A DNA stretch of 64,000 nt from contig CP075492.1 in assembly GCA_021613535.1 (NCBI GenBank), positions 12,214,001-12,278,000 of the forward strand, in the 5' to 3' direction. Below, in pieces: positions 51,128 through 63,295 of the stretch. The position numbers and the translations under genes are program-made. The stretch's first letter is position 1. Each line of letters starts with the position of its first letter. The DNA comes from Adineta vaga (Eukaryota > Rotifera). Under the pieces are notes generated by a model, which was not told the DNA's origin, searched no databases, and worked only from the letters and a program-made list of their open reading frames with translations.

Positions 51128-52245
51128 ATGGCTCATGTAGCCATTGACGAAGATGAACCATCAACTAGTCCACCGATGTCATCCATGTTTGCTGCACCCG
51201 ATCCCAATGTTAATCAATCACCATTCGATCTGGATGAAACAATCAAACCAATTGTATCTTTTGGTCTAATTACTGACATACAATATGCAGATAATGAGGA
51301 TCGATGGAATTATACGAAAACACATTTGAGACGTTATAGAAATGCATTGAAGTTAACCGATGAAGCTTGTCAATATTGGTTAAATGCGAAACATTCTATT
51401 TCCTTTATTCTTCAACTGGGTGATATTATTGATGGAATAAGTTTTACGAATAAAAATTCAACAAAAGATTTAAATGATGTTCTAGAACCATTTCGAAAAC
51501 ATTTTTCATCTTTACCAATCTATCATATGTGGGGAAATCATGAATTGTATAATTTTTCTCGACAAGATCTCTTAAATGGACCATTGTGTTCATTCGATAC
51601 AAAGACAATTTCACCAGGACATTATGGAGTAATTGAAGTATGTCCTAATTTACGAATTCTTGCACTTGATACTTATGAATTCAGTGCATTAGGAATCGAA
51701 GAAAATAATGAAGTATATATTCAATCAATGGAGCTATTAAGAAAATATAATCAAAATGAAAGTTGTAACGATCCAACGGGTTTACGTGGACATCAACGAA
51801 GATTTGTTCAATTTAATGGTGGAATCACACCAAAACAAATGACTTGGTTGAAAGAACAATTAACAGAAGCTCAAATTCAAAATCATAAAGTCATTGTTAC
51901 AGGTAAAATACGCATTGAATTGTAATGAGAAATTGTTGTTCTCATTTAGGTCATATTCCAATACATCCGAGTGCATGTGATCATCTTGATCTTTTATGGA
52001 ATTATAAGGAAGTATTAGATCTTCTATGGACATTTGATGGTACAGTTGTAGCCTATATTGCTGGTCATGATCATGATGGTGGTTATTTCCGTGATCGAAA
52101 AAACATTCATCATTTAACATTACATGCCATTGTAGAATGTGAACCAAATACAAATTCATTTGCTACCGTTCATGTTTATAAAGAATCAATATTAATTGAA
52201 GGTGTCGGTCGTATTGGTACTTATCAAATTGATTGTCAGTTATAG
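51128..52245 (+). CDS. ADPRM: Manganese-dependent ADP-ribose/CDP-alcohol diphosphatase (ADPRM-like)
   Basis: Calcineurin-like metallophosphoesterase expected to hydrolyse ADP-ribose and CDP-choline type substrates in the cytosol. Two exons (51128-51902, 51950-52245) give 356 aa. Metal-binding blocks appear in order: FGLITDIQYADNEDRWNYTK, FILQLGDIIDG, HMWGNHELYNFSR, VIVTGHIPIHPSAC and AYIAGHDHDGGYF. These cover the five conserved motifs; the QYAD and GNHE-LYNFSR wording is specific to the ADPRM group. The first ~40 residues (acidic, Ser/Pro-rich) are an extension of unknown use. The gene lies between epsin and a small membrane protein on the same strand. Confidence 0.92.
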
Positions 52246-52330
52246 AGAACTTCAATAAGATATAAAAAATAAATTTTTTATATTTTTAATCTTGAAAACA
52301 GTTATATGAAGATAATATTTTATCTGTTTT

Positions 52331-52343
52331 GCTCGTATTTTAG
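52331..52343 (+). promoter_or_regulatory. Acceptor-like site between ADPRM and the next gene
   Basis: GCTCGTATTTTAG ends 13 bases before ATG 52357, inside a gap of only 111 bp after the ADPRM stop codon. Confidence 0.45.
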
Positions 52344-52356
52344 ATTTGTTTTAACT

Positions 52357-52814
52357 ATGCGTTTATATAATCGTGTTGTATTGATGCATCGAAAGCAGAT
52401 CTGGCAACCATGGCTTGCTCAAGTAAGATACGAACATTTCTCTTTCTATTAATCTCATTTATTTACATGAAAAAATGATGTAGGGTCGTACATCTCTTAA
52501 CTATGCTATGGAACATATCCCACATGTCGTATGGGGCATTCCATTTGCTGCTTTTTGTATGTTAAACTAATTTGTTTTTGAGAAAACAACATTTTAATGA
52601 AAACTTTTTTTCAAAAATTTAGTCATGGTCGTTATCGCTAGTAAAGAAATCTATAAAGCAAATGCCTATCAATTCAATGTCTACAAACGACGTCTTATGG
52701 GTTTGATATTGATAAAAATAAGAAATTTCCAACGAATTATTATTCTTTTTTTTGTATATTTTAGTTCGTCGACCAGAAGATATCCCTCTTGAATATCGGC
52801 CATTCTGCAGTTAA
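52357..52814 (+). CDS. Small single-span membrane protein (88 aa), possibly mitochondrial
   Basis: Four exons (52357-52422, 52484-52556, 52623-52700, 52765-52814) fit perfectly in phase. The N-terminus is basic (MRLYNRVVLMHRKQIWQPWL), the middle has one hydrophobic helix (HVVWGIPFAAFFMVVIASKE), and the C-terminus is basic then acidic (YKRRLMVRRPEDIPLEYRPF, ending CS). Size, layout and charge resemble accessory subunits of mitochondrial complex I, but I could not assign one with confidence. Four exons for 88 codons and the exact phases make it a real gene. It is 111 bp behind ADPRM. Confidence 0.75.
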
Positions 52815-54640
52815 ACAATATCCGAATGATAACCAGACATTTTCTTTTCATCCTTCTTCATTTTCTCCTCACTCCTGGCATTCATCAGTAGACTATAGCG
52901 TGTATATTTTGTTTTTCTTCTAGAGAAAAAAAACAGCGCGATTATGAAATATCATCAATAAAACACAAAAAAAGCAATGAATTTTTATGCCATTCTTTCA
53001 TCTTGTTTTTACGTTAATCGAATATGAACATGAAATATGATAAGGAAACGATAATGTTTAGACTATAATTTAATAATGAACATTTTCGGTACAATTGATG
53101 ATCGACCATCTGATGAAATAAGCAGACATTTACTGAGAGAAAATATGCATTTGATAAATCTTTATCTTCATCTTACTTAGTTAGACATTGTATGCATAAC
53201 TGTGTAATTCACAATCAACATGATTTGTATATTGAAAGAAAAAGAAAGAAAGAAAGAAATGTCTTTTATTTCTAAACAAAAGAAATTTATTACCGAATTA
53301 TACTTTTGTACTATTCATATGAAGGAGATCTAACACCTCAAGTGAGTATATACAGGTAAAGATAAACATAAAAGTAAAATGAAAACAATCGATTGAAAGA
53401 AAGACACTTTTGATATGAAGTATGAATACAAAAATGCTATAGGTAACGAACACGTCATCATACTTTAACTAAGACAAAGAAGAATGTATATTTATGTTGT
53501 ATAATTTCTGTTCGTTCATATTCTTTTTCTTTTTCTTTTTTTTTTTTGTAAAGAATGGCTTCCGTTCTTGTCCGGGAATAACTGATGAATCATACAAATA
53601 AAAACAAAAGATGATTAATGATCAAATATAGTCAATTAGAGACAGCAACACAAGGAATAACTTAATTGTTGACCGGCGGTCAGTCGTCAAATAAGAAGAG
53701 AAAATAAACGGCATTCATTATCGTTGTACTAACGAACAAGAAAATTCAATCGGAGAACAAAGTTGATATTTGTATTGTTGTCAATAAAACAATGTTTGCT
53801 GATTAAGTATAGAAGGAAGAACATGTTCTCACATCTCACAGTAGGTTCTGTCTATGAATACATCTATTTCTTGACAGATGCTTGTAATAACTAATAATAA
53901 TATGAAATATTGATGTAAATGTAGCAATGATATTATCTTTCTCATTCGAATTTCCTCTCATCGAAATTTGTTATCGTTTATTTCGATACAATCGATCGAT
54001 AAAACAGACTCATATCTATTCATCCATCTCCTGTTTGCTCAAATCAATGGAGAATGGACAGAGAGCACGAAAGAGAAAGAGAGCTATATAGGAAGAGGAA
54101 AAAATCTATGTCAAGTTAAATCGAGAGAAATAGCATGTACATCCGTTAATGAATATATTTTATGATCAAACTACTTTCTTTCTTGCTGCTCACTGATGTG
54201 TGCGATGAGCAAGAGAGAAATATATGTATATATATATAAATGTATACGGTAAAGCGAGTAACAACATAATTGAACTCGTTGTATATGTATACTTCTTGTT
54301 GCCCTGGTAGTTGAAGATTTAGTTTTAATTCCTTCGTTCAATTCGTTTTTTCCTCCCTTCTTTTCTTTTATATCGATCATATTTCTTTTTTTCTTCTTTC
54401 TTTTAAATATACATCCATCGACATATACATATACACTTTCTGTTGACTAAATTCTTGACCATTTGTCACGTCGCATATCCCTATCCGTTAGTTGAGTGAA
54501 AGTAAGCGTGGGAGGGAAGAAGGGTACAAAGTTGCACGTATATACACATAGAGTGCATTTTTTTATTCTCATTTCATTTCAATATCAATAGGAATAACAA
54601 GCTACAAAGAAAAATATCAAGTATTGAAATACCAAGTGTC
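52815..54640. other. Intergenic region upstream of the intermediate filament gene
   Basis: No exon chain found. It holds AT-rich sequence, an AAAG repeat near 53237-53262 and a TA run near 54222-54240. Probably the 3'UTR of the small membrane protein gene plus the intermediate filament promoter. Confidence 0.45.
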
Positions 54641-57600
54641 ATGCACAAAAGTAAAGTCGTAAGTCATTTCGAATTTTGTTTTATTTATGTAAATTTTTGT
54701 CTATCCATAAACAAACGTTGGTAGAGAGAGAAAGAGAGAAGGAGAGGACGGGTCAGTCTCGTCTATTATTAGTAGTTGTCTTAGACATATCATACATTGA
54801 CACAAGAAGTAAAGAATGGTTTCGTTTAACTATATCATGCTTACACAACAATTGAATGTAAATAAGACTCGCTTCTCGGAGATGATGATGGTGATGATGA
54901 TGTGAACGAGGAGAAGTAGGAAAATTTGTCTTCGATAATCAAAATCATCTGTATACTAATGTGTAAAAGAAGAAAAGGCGAATGATTTTTCGCGTTTGAA
55001 CCATTCTCTTTTTCTCTCTTCTCTTCTCTTCTCTTGCTGTCTCGCTGACATTGTCTTTCATACGATTAGATGAAACATTTCATCTATAAAAGAACAAAAA
55101 GAACGTTCTCTCTGTCTCTCGAGGACATAGAAGAAAGAGAATAAGAAGAAATCGACAATATATATGGTCAGTGTGCATAATTGATGAAATAGAAGTAAGT
55201 GGCCATCAAGTAAGAAATCTAAGCAGCTCGAAAAAAAAGAAAACGAACGAGAGAGAATTTCTTTTGATTTGCTTCGTTTTTTTTTGGTGTCTTGAACAAA
55301 ACGAAAAGGATTGATTTCATTTTAAGGTAAACACCAAACGTGAACGTCGAGCGTCGAATAATAAAAATCAGAACAACAATCATATATCTAAGCAACCATT
55401 ACAAACACAATCATATTCGACACTCGGTGCTCTAGTAACTGGTCTAACAAGTACACCAGCTAACATGTCTGATGAAATGAATCATACTGATATCTTAATT
55501 ATGCAAAAGCCATCAATTGATCTTAATAATTCTTCATCGACAAGTTTACCAGTCAAAAATGGACATGAAGAATCAGTAACACTTCAACAAGATCAGGGTG
55601 TTGACAGTGGTCTATCATCAGAAATAACAAATACAGAAACAGAAAAGCCAGTAGGTAGTGGTGATGATGAATTGAGTTCAACAAGTGGTACATCATCAAC
55701 TCTTGCTCAAATTGATCATTCAACTCATCGACGAGAATCAAGTCCAACAAGTGGTGTAGTCGTTCCGGAAGAGAAACGAGTAACTGATCGTGTCAAAGTT
55801 TTTGAAGCTGTTGCTAAAAATGGAAATAAGAAAAAATCATCCGCAAGTTTTTCTGTTGCTGATCAAAAACAAGTGTCACCATCATCCAATGATAGTTTCG
55901 ATAGTCAATCCATTAATGAAACGAAATCATCGAAAAATAAATCGAAAAAATCTTCATTGAAAAAACAAATTCAAAATTTACTTAAAATTGATAAACCAAC
56001 ATCATTACAAGATGATTTCAATGCTATTGATGAACAACAATTAAATGGAAAAAAGAATAAAAAAGATAATAGTATGTATAAATAGAATCATATCTCTAAT
56101 GATTTCGTCTTGTCTTTCTTTTAGATTCAACATTTAAACCACTTGAAATACAAATTCCCAATAATGAAGACAATTCAAACTCATCAACTGTATCGAAATT
56201 AATAAATACATTTCAAACGAATGATATTGACCAACCAATCGTTGTCTCCCAGTTAAATACTCCGCCTTCTTCATCACATCCTCTTCCTATTCAATCAGAA
56301 AATGTAAGTTATGTTAGTGATAAAAAAATTACATGCGGCTCATTTGTTTTTTTTCAATTCATACTGATCTGATCGAAAAGAGTTTTTCTTTCTATTGATT
56401 CTTCTTTTTGATCTTTTCTTGTATATTTATACGAATGAATGAACGAGTGAACTTCTATTTAGTTCAGCTTGAATGAGTTTGTCCTATCTATCGAATGGTT
56501 TATTTCGCTTATGATGAGAAATGATTGACGTGTTGTTTTATCTCAATTGATATATCACAGGCGCGAATATTGTGCTCTTTTTTCTCTTAAGGGTTAAAGG
56601 AAAAAGAAAATAATCATGATCTTCAATCGATGATTACGTTCCTTTCTCGAAAGTTCATTCTGATTTACCGTATCATTTTGTCTTAATCAGAAGATTTTTA
56701 TTAATTAAAACTTGAGTGTCTTCATTTCTTTTGAATATACATATATATAAATGAAAAAGGTTTCCATTGTTGTGTTTTTTTGTCTTCTTGTTCATAGGAC
56801 CTAATCAATACAATAGTTTACTTCTTTCTATACATTGTAGCCGACTTAAGTCAATATAGATACTCTCTTGGGAGATATAACTTTTACTCTCTTCTCTTTT
56901 TCTATCGATGAACAATGTACATATGTACATATGTATATGTCCATATTTTTCTTCTAAGTTTCTTCTCGTTTTGTAATCAGAATTAGATCGAACGTGTTAG
57001 TAACGTTGATTTGTACATGTCACTCAGCGTGTACATGATCGTACAACTAGTTGCAGTATTGATAATAATGATACGGTATTACGTAAAATCTTTTTGATAT
57101 GTGATTGACGATAGAACTATGCACTTTGGATATAGATGTATGTAGATTGATGAAGAAGTAAGAACTGCTTATTTAAAGTCGAAATATTTGCTTTCAGCAG
57201 TAGACAAGTGGATAAAAATGAATGGGCGTAAGATGATATGTAGTGACCGAGAAAATTGAACTTGAATACACAGTTCATTGACGCGTAGAAAAAAAGTCGA
57301 TGATAGTTTAAAGATACACACACACACACACACACACTCATGTATATATATATATATATCTTTAAAGTTCTAAATAATTTATTTTATATTGAAGAAAAAG
57401 CCAATACATTGATAACTAATATATCTTTCATTATATGATAATAACTAAAACAAAAAAAAGGTGTTAGCGAATGTCACTCTTGACTGATTAGGATACGAAA
57501 CTCATCCATGATGAAGACCTATATGATACGATATGATAGGATATGATTTTGTATCGATATATGAATGAACATGATGAGTTGCTTGATTGAAGGACAATAT

Positions 57601-60600
57601 GAAAATTGAACAGAAACCTATAACGTATGAGACAATGATACTGATCATTGTGGGATGAGCAATGAAGAAGAAAAAGAAAAACGAAAAAGAAGGTCATGTA
57701 TTTCGTACAATGAAGACGTTCATAGGTATCTCATACACATACAAGAAAAATCCTACATTGTTATAAGCGTGATTTGGATATTTCAAATTTGAGCTGTATA
57801 TAGAAGCATATAATGCCGTTACCAACAGTAAGTTCTTCTTCGTCTCCTCATAGAATAGAACAGTCAATTTAACCTTGTAAAAACTTAACACTATACTTCT
57901 TCTTCATCTTCTTCTATGATAATTAACTTTGAGCTTGAGGTTGTTGCTATTATTGTTAGGTAGCAACACGACATTTGAAAAGTAAAAAAAAAAGAAAAGA
58001 AAAGAAATCTATACTTATTAAAATCCATGTCGATTTTTGTTTATCTAACGTATGATTTTGGCAAGTGTCGAAACCATATGTTTACTTCTCAGATAGTGAG
58101 TATGTACTTAAATGTCTTACGAATTCTCTACATAATCGTGTGTTTATCTTGGATTTTACACACATCTGAACAAATAAGAAAGAGTTGTACACTTAAAAAA
58201 TAAAAGAATCCTAGCCTTGAAGCGCTCAAATACGCCACGTACGTGAGGTAAACCATTTTTCTATCAAATAATAAAAATAATTAGATGACGTTTTTCTTCC
58301 TCTTTTGTCGTATTCGGTGCCTGCCCATAATGCGGTTTTATACTTACAATAACCGCAAATTTTCTCTCTCTCTTTCGCTCGCTCGCTCGATCTGCCTCTT
58401 TCTTTGGCTTCAATTTTTTCTCTCTATTGACATACATAGAATATATGATATGAAATTCAACAGTAGAAAAATCAGAAACTTTTACCTTGATAAGGTATTT
58501 AAGAAGGAAAATAAACAGTAAAGACTCGTTTTCTATTAATACTCATACAACACTACAAGACATTGACGAGTGAGGTGAAGTATTTCAAAACTCTATTCAT
58601 CACCTTTGTTTCTTTTCTTCTCCTCCTTTTTCCACCTCTTGAGTCGAACAAATTAAACTTGACAAAAAATTTATTCCAAACGATTGAAACGATTGAATTT
58701 AATGAGAGAGAGAGAGCGACACACATAGAAAGAAAGACAAAGAGCAAGCGAACGACAAGGAGAAGAAAAATGATGGGCGGATAAATGTAAAGTATAGGTG
58801 TTGTCGTAAGGATCATCCATCAGACGTAAAATGAAGGGACAGACAGACCATATACGTCTAGTTAACACCAACTCAAATAGATTTCATTCAATTAGTCGTC
58901 GATCGAACAAGACAAACTTCATCTTCTACTTTTTTTCGCATAACGAAGATGGACAATAACAGAAAACGCTATCCAGGTACAGCATATCATTTTTTTCCTC
59001 TCATACGCATATAGAATCCTTATGTGTAAGTGATTATTATTACTAGTATTATTATTATTATTAATAATAATAATAAAATATGTGTGTTAGAGCAGCCATA
59101 ATAGTCTTCTTCAAATATATGTACATTGGAACATGATTAATATAGAAGAAAAAACAAAATTTCTGGTTAGTAGAGTTACAGATAGATGTATACAATGCGG
59201 TTGATGATTTTCTGCTAATAAATAAGCGACTATTGCATTGATAGGTTTCTTTCAATATTCTTTGTCTGTTGTTTCTGTCCTTGAAAATGTGATGACGATG
59301 AGACGAAATATGAATGAAAGAAAAGAGAAACAATACAAGTATCTGAACACTGTGATTTGTTGCCATGTAGGTTTGAATTGGAATAGAAACAGAGAAAGTT
59401 TTTTATTTCTATTTCAATCACTTAATGAAAACAATCTGAGCAGTTTTCATTTTCTGTGTCGAATATTATTATTAAAAGAAAACCCGAGAGCGAGAGAGTA
59501 AAGACTAAAAACAATGACGGATGTTGGTGATGATGAGTATCTTGATACTGACATGATCAATGATTTTTCTTTGTCATCATCTTTTCCTTCGGATATATAT
59601 TCGACGATTGAAAACGACCAAGATAAACAACAAATTGAAGAAAATACTGACGAACAGGTAGATTTTTCATTCTATTTAGTTTCATTTCTAATCGATATTA
59701 TTTCCATATGTATAGGCGTTTGTTCGTTGTATATGCATCACAAATCACCTATGCTTCAGGGTTTATTTTATAGATATGTATATAATGTCAAATAATCAGA
59801 CAGAGAGAGACAATCATCGATTGATAGAGAGAAAGAGGAACCATAATAAGAAACTATCATCCTGACTATTTGAGAGATAAGAAGAAAAAAACAATACAAA
59901 CTGATCGTAATCGATAAAAAATAAGAAGAAGAAAGAACATCAAGGAATATTTCACTTTAGAATCTCTTTTGTTGTTATTATTCTGATATTGCAAGTTGAT
60001 TTCGAATAATGACACTATATACTCAGATGTCTCTTCTATTCCTTTTTTTGTTTTGTTTTTATCACCCTCATTTCTCATACATTTTTTTCAAATGGCTAGT
60101 GCCATGTATATATCTTAATATAGTTCGAATACCTTTGTCACATTCACATTTTTTTTCCTCATATACATATATATATATATATTTTGTGCGTGTACATAAA
60201 GAATCTGTCTGAGCAATGATGAAAAGATTTAAATTTTTTTCTCGTTCGTTTTTTCTTCTTCTCCTTTTCTCATCAGACTCTCTCTCTCTCTCACTCTCAA
60301 TGTAGAAAAATATCAATTATGAGCCTATTACCGTTTTGAACATATGTTATTCATTGATGAACAACAACGACGACGACGTAACTTGTAAGGCGTCTCGTCT
60401 CGTCCAAAGCTTTTTTTCCTTTCATTGTCGAAATTAAATTTAAACTCGATTTCTTCTTCTTCTTCTTGTTCTTTTTTCTATATATTTCATTTCATTTTAG
60501 TCAACATTAGCACCAACAGAAGTGTCTCATTCGGATACATCAATTAATCTTCCTGCCGATATTTTACCAGCACATAGTGTATCAATAACAAAAACTCATA

Positions 60601-63295
60601 GTCCAATGTCGTCCGGTGTTGGTGAAACGGTGAAAACATCGACACGTTCAGTTTCAATTGAAAAAGGTACGCGAAATCGTTCACCAATGCAACGATATGT
60701 TCATAATGATACAAGCAATAATTCATCCTTTTCATTATTAAATAATTCATCTAATGGTCAAGCTACGGATAATCTTCGTGAACAACATCAACGTGAAAAA
60801 CAAGAATTAGCCGAATTAAATGATCGATTTCGTGGTTATCTTGATCGAGTCAAAGTACTTGAAAACAAGAATTCAAAATTAACAACTCAACTTGAAGATG
60901 TAACCAAAACATGGGGCACAGCATCACAAGCAATTGTTTCACAATATTCTGGTTCACTTGATCGTCTTCGACAAGAAGTTAATGAAAGTATGCTTGGTGA
61001 AGCTGATTTACAAACACGTTTACGTCGTTCACATTATGATATTGATAATTATCGCTCATTAATACACGATGAAACTTTATGGAATAATCGACAAGAAGAA
61101 AAACGTGAACAATTAAAATTAGAATATGAACATTCATGTGTAGAATTAACTGCTTTACAACGATCATATAAACAAGTTGAAGAACAATTGAAAATTTTAC
61201 TACAACAACGTGAAGATTATCTTCAAGAAATCAATCAACTTAATGAACAATCTTATAAAGCAACTTTAGATAGAATTAAATTAGATTTACAAGTTCAAAC
61301 ACTTCGAGAAGAAATTCCATTTCTTAATGATATTCATACACATTTAATTAGGTAAAGAAAAAAAAAACATTTCATATGAATGATTTTTATTTATTCTTTT
61401 TTTAAAGTGAATTCGAACAATTAAAACCAACGAATGGTATCGATACTCAATTATTTTATCGTCAAGAATTAGAAAAAGCTATTCGTGATATTCGTCGTGA
61501 TTTCGATACATTACATTCAGCACAACGTAAAGAAATGGAAGATTACTATACAGTTAAAATCGAAGAAATTCAAAATAATGCCAAAAAACTTGTACCTGTT
61601 CAATCTCGACAAGATGATCTAATGAAAATGTCCGAACAAATCAAATCAACCAAATTTGAATTAGGTGATTCACAGAAATTATTAATTCATGAAAAAGATC
61701 TCTACAAAGATTTACAAGAACGTTTAAGTAAATTAGAAGAAGAATACAATTATATACGTCATCAACGTGATGATAGTAATGATAATATTAACAAAGAATT
61801 ATCAACAGCACATGAACGTATTCAACACTTAACGGGAGAAATTGATACAATTTTACAAAGGTACAACGAAAAGTTTTTGATTAACTTGTATCTTTTTTTT
61901 TGTTTTGTTTTTAGCAATATAACACTCGAATCAGAAATTAATATATATCGACGATTATTGGATAGTGAAACGAATAGACTTGCACAACCACCAGTAGAAC
62001 AAGTTTTATCGCCTGAACCAACACCGCCATCGTTCGGTAGTGAACTTGGTAAAGTTTTCAATAAGAAAATCAAAAAAGGACCGATTGCTATAAGTACGTA
62101 TTAGATTTCGATTTACTTCATTATCTGTAGAAGATAGAAAAAAACAAAATTCGAGTGGTTGATCGTATCTTAGGTTTTTGAAAAAGTAAATTTAATCATC
62201 GTCTACTCAAATAATTTAATAAATGACATACTTTTACTCTATAAAACTGTCGTCTAACACTATTTCAAGTAGCTTCATGCCACGAATAGGAGAAACTTGA
62301 CCTTCATGCACAGTGTCGCGCCGTTTTTCTATCTAATGTATTCAGGCTCAATTCATGAAAAAATATTACAATGCCATTATTGAAGGTCAATTGCGTTCGA
62401 TTTTATGCTCTGAAATTGTATTACCATATTGTCAAAGTCAGTCTTTGTTGTCCTGGATTCATATCTTTATTCTGCATATCAGATCACCAATGACATTTTT
62501 CAATTCAATGAATAAAAAATTTTATCTCGCTAAATTTTCATACAAATTTTTCTATATATAGAAACATACAAAACAGCAATATCACCTGGTATGACACAAG
62601 CTGAATTTTGACTATAATTTATTTTATTTTCTAAGAAATTAAAATACAATTTTTTTATAAATTGTTTTTTCTTTCTTTCTTTTTGCAGAAGATTGTGCAC
62701 CCGATGGTAAATGTATAACATTAGAAAATAGTTCACTTGATAAAGATGTTGATGTATCCAATTGGACATTAAAACGACGTGTTGAAGGTTCACCAGAAAT
62801 AGCCTATACAATTCCTTATGGTCTAATAATAAAACATGGAAATGAATTGAAAATCTATGCTCGTAGTGCTCAACATGCACATCATCGTCCACCATCACAA
62901 GTCGTCAATGATCAACTTGATTCATGGGGTATGGGTACTGCATGTGAAACGAAATTATTCAATGAACAAGGCGAAGAAAAAGCTTCACATTCACAAAAAA
63001 TTGTTTTCGGTTCGGAAACATCTCGTCATTTACCATAGTAAGTCATTTCGTTTCGAATAATCATCTTTGAGATACAAAAAAACAAAAACAAACAGTGAAA
63101 GAAAGAAGATTTTCTTTTATCTAGCGATGTTGATTGGTCAGATTGTAAGTGATATAATTCTAAGGGCAAAACATTCTTTTTTCAAGGGTTTCATTCTCGC
63201 ATGAATCAGTTCGATTCTTTGCATGAAAATGCAAGATATATTTTTCATTCGAATTAATATTTGATTTGTTGTTTTTTCTTCTTCTATTTGTAGAA
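54641..63295 (+). CDS. Intermediate filament protein with lamin tail domain and long head
   Basis: Exons: 54641-54658, 55327-56071, 56125-56303, 60501-61351, 61408-61860, 61915-62093, (62562-62588), 62689-63037, 63125-63144, 63294-63295. All phases agree and give about 931 aa without the bracketed exon. The head is very long (~400 aa), Ser/Thr/Lys-rich. Coil 1A starts AELNDRFRGYLDRVKVLENK; the rod runs through exons 60501-62093 and ends near INIYRRLLDSE. The tail holds a lamin tail domain (CITLENSSLDKDVDVSNWTL, IPYGLIIKHGNELKIYAR). The protein ends SRHLPYDVDWSD without a CaaX box, so it is more likely a cytoplasmic protostome-type filament than nuclear lamin. The 18-nt first exon is tentative: translation could instead start at 55465. 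Confidence 0.85.
57315..57337. repeat. (CA)n microsatellite followed by a TA run
   Basis: CA dinucleotide run, followed by a TA run to about 57359, in the long intron of the intermediate filament gene. Confidence 0.85.
59514..59657 (+). other. Alternative first exon of the intermediate filament gene
   Basis: Starts at ATG 59514 (MTDVGDDEYLDTDMINDFSL...) and ends at ENTDEQ with a phase-0 donor (CAG|GTAGAT). It joins in frame to the rod-containing exon at 60501 and would replace the long head with a 48-residue acidic head. It lies inside the 4.2-kb intron 56304-60500. Coding-like composition and phase match support it; expression is inferred. Confidence 0.6.
62562..62588 (+). other. 27-nt microexon between rod and tail of the intermediate filament gene
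   Basis: Acceptor TCTATATATAG, then 27 bases encoding KTYKTAISP, then the donor GTATGA. Phase 1 on both sides, so it can be included or skipped between exons 61915-62093 and 62689-63037. Confidence 0.55.

Noticed and set aside
58948-58976. Short exon-like stretch from ATG to the donor CCAG|GTACAG in the filament intron
   Set aside because: Its phase-1 donor does not fit the next exon at 60501, which needs phase 0.
60068-60316. Minus-strand Glu/Arg-rich frame
   Set aside because: Produced by GA/TC low-complexity sequence in an intron.
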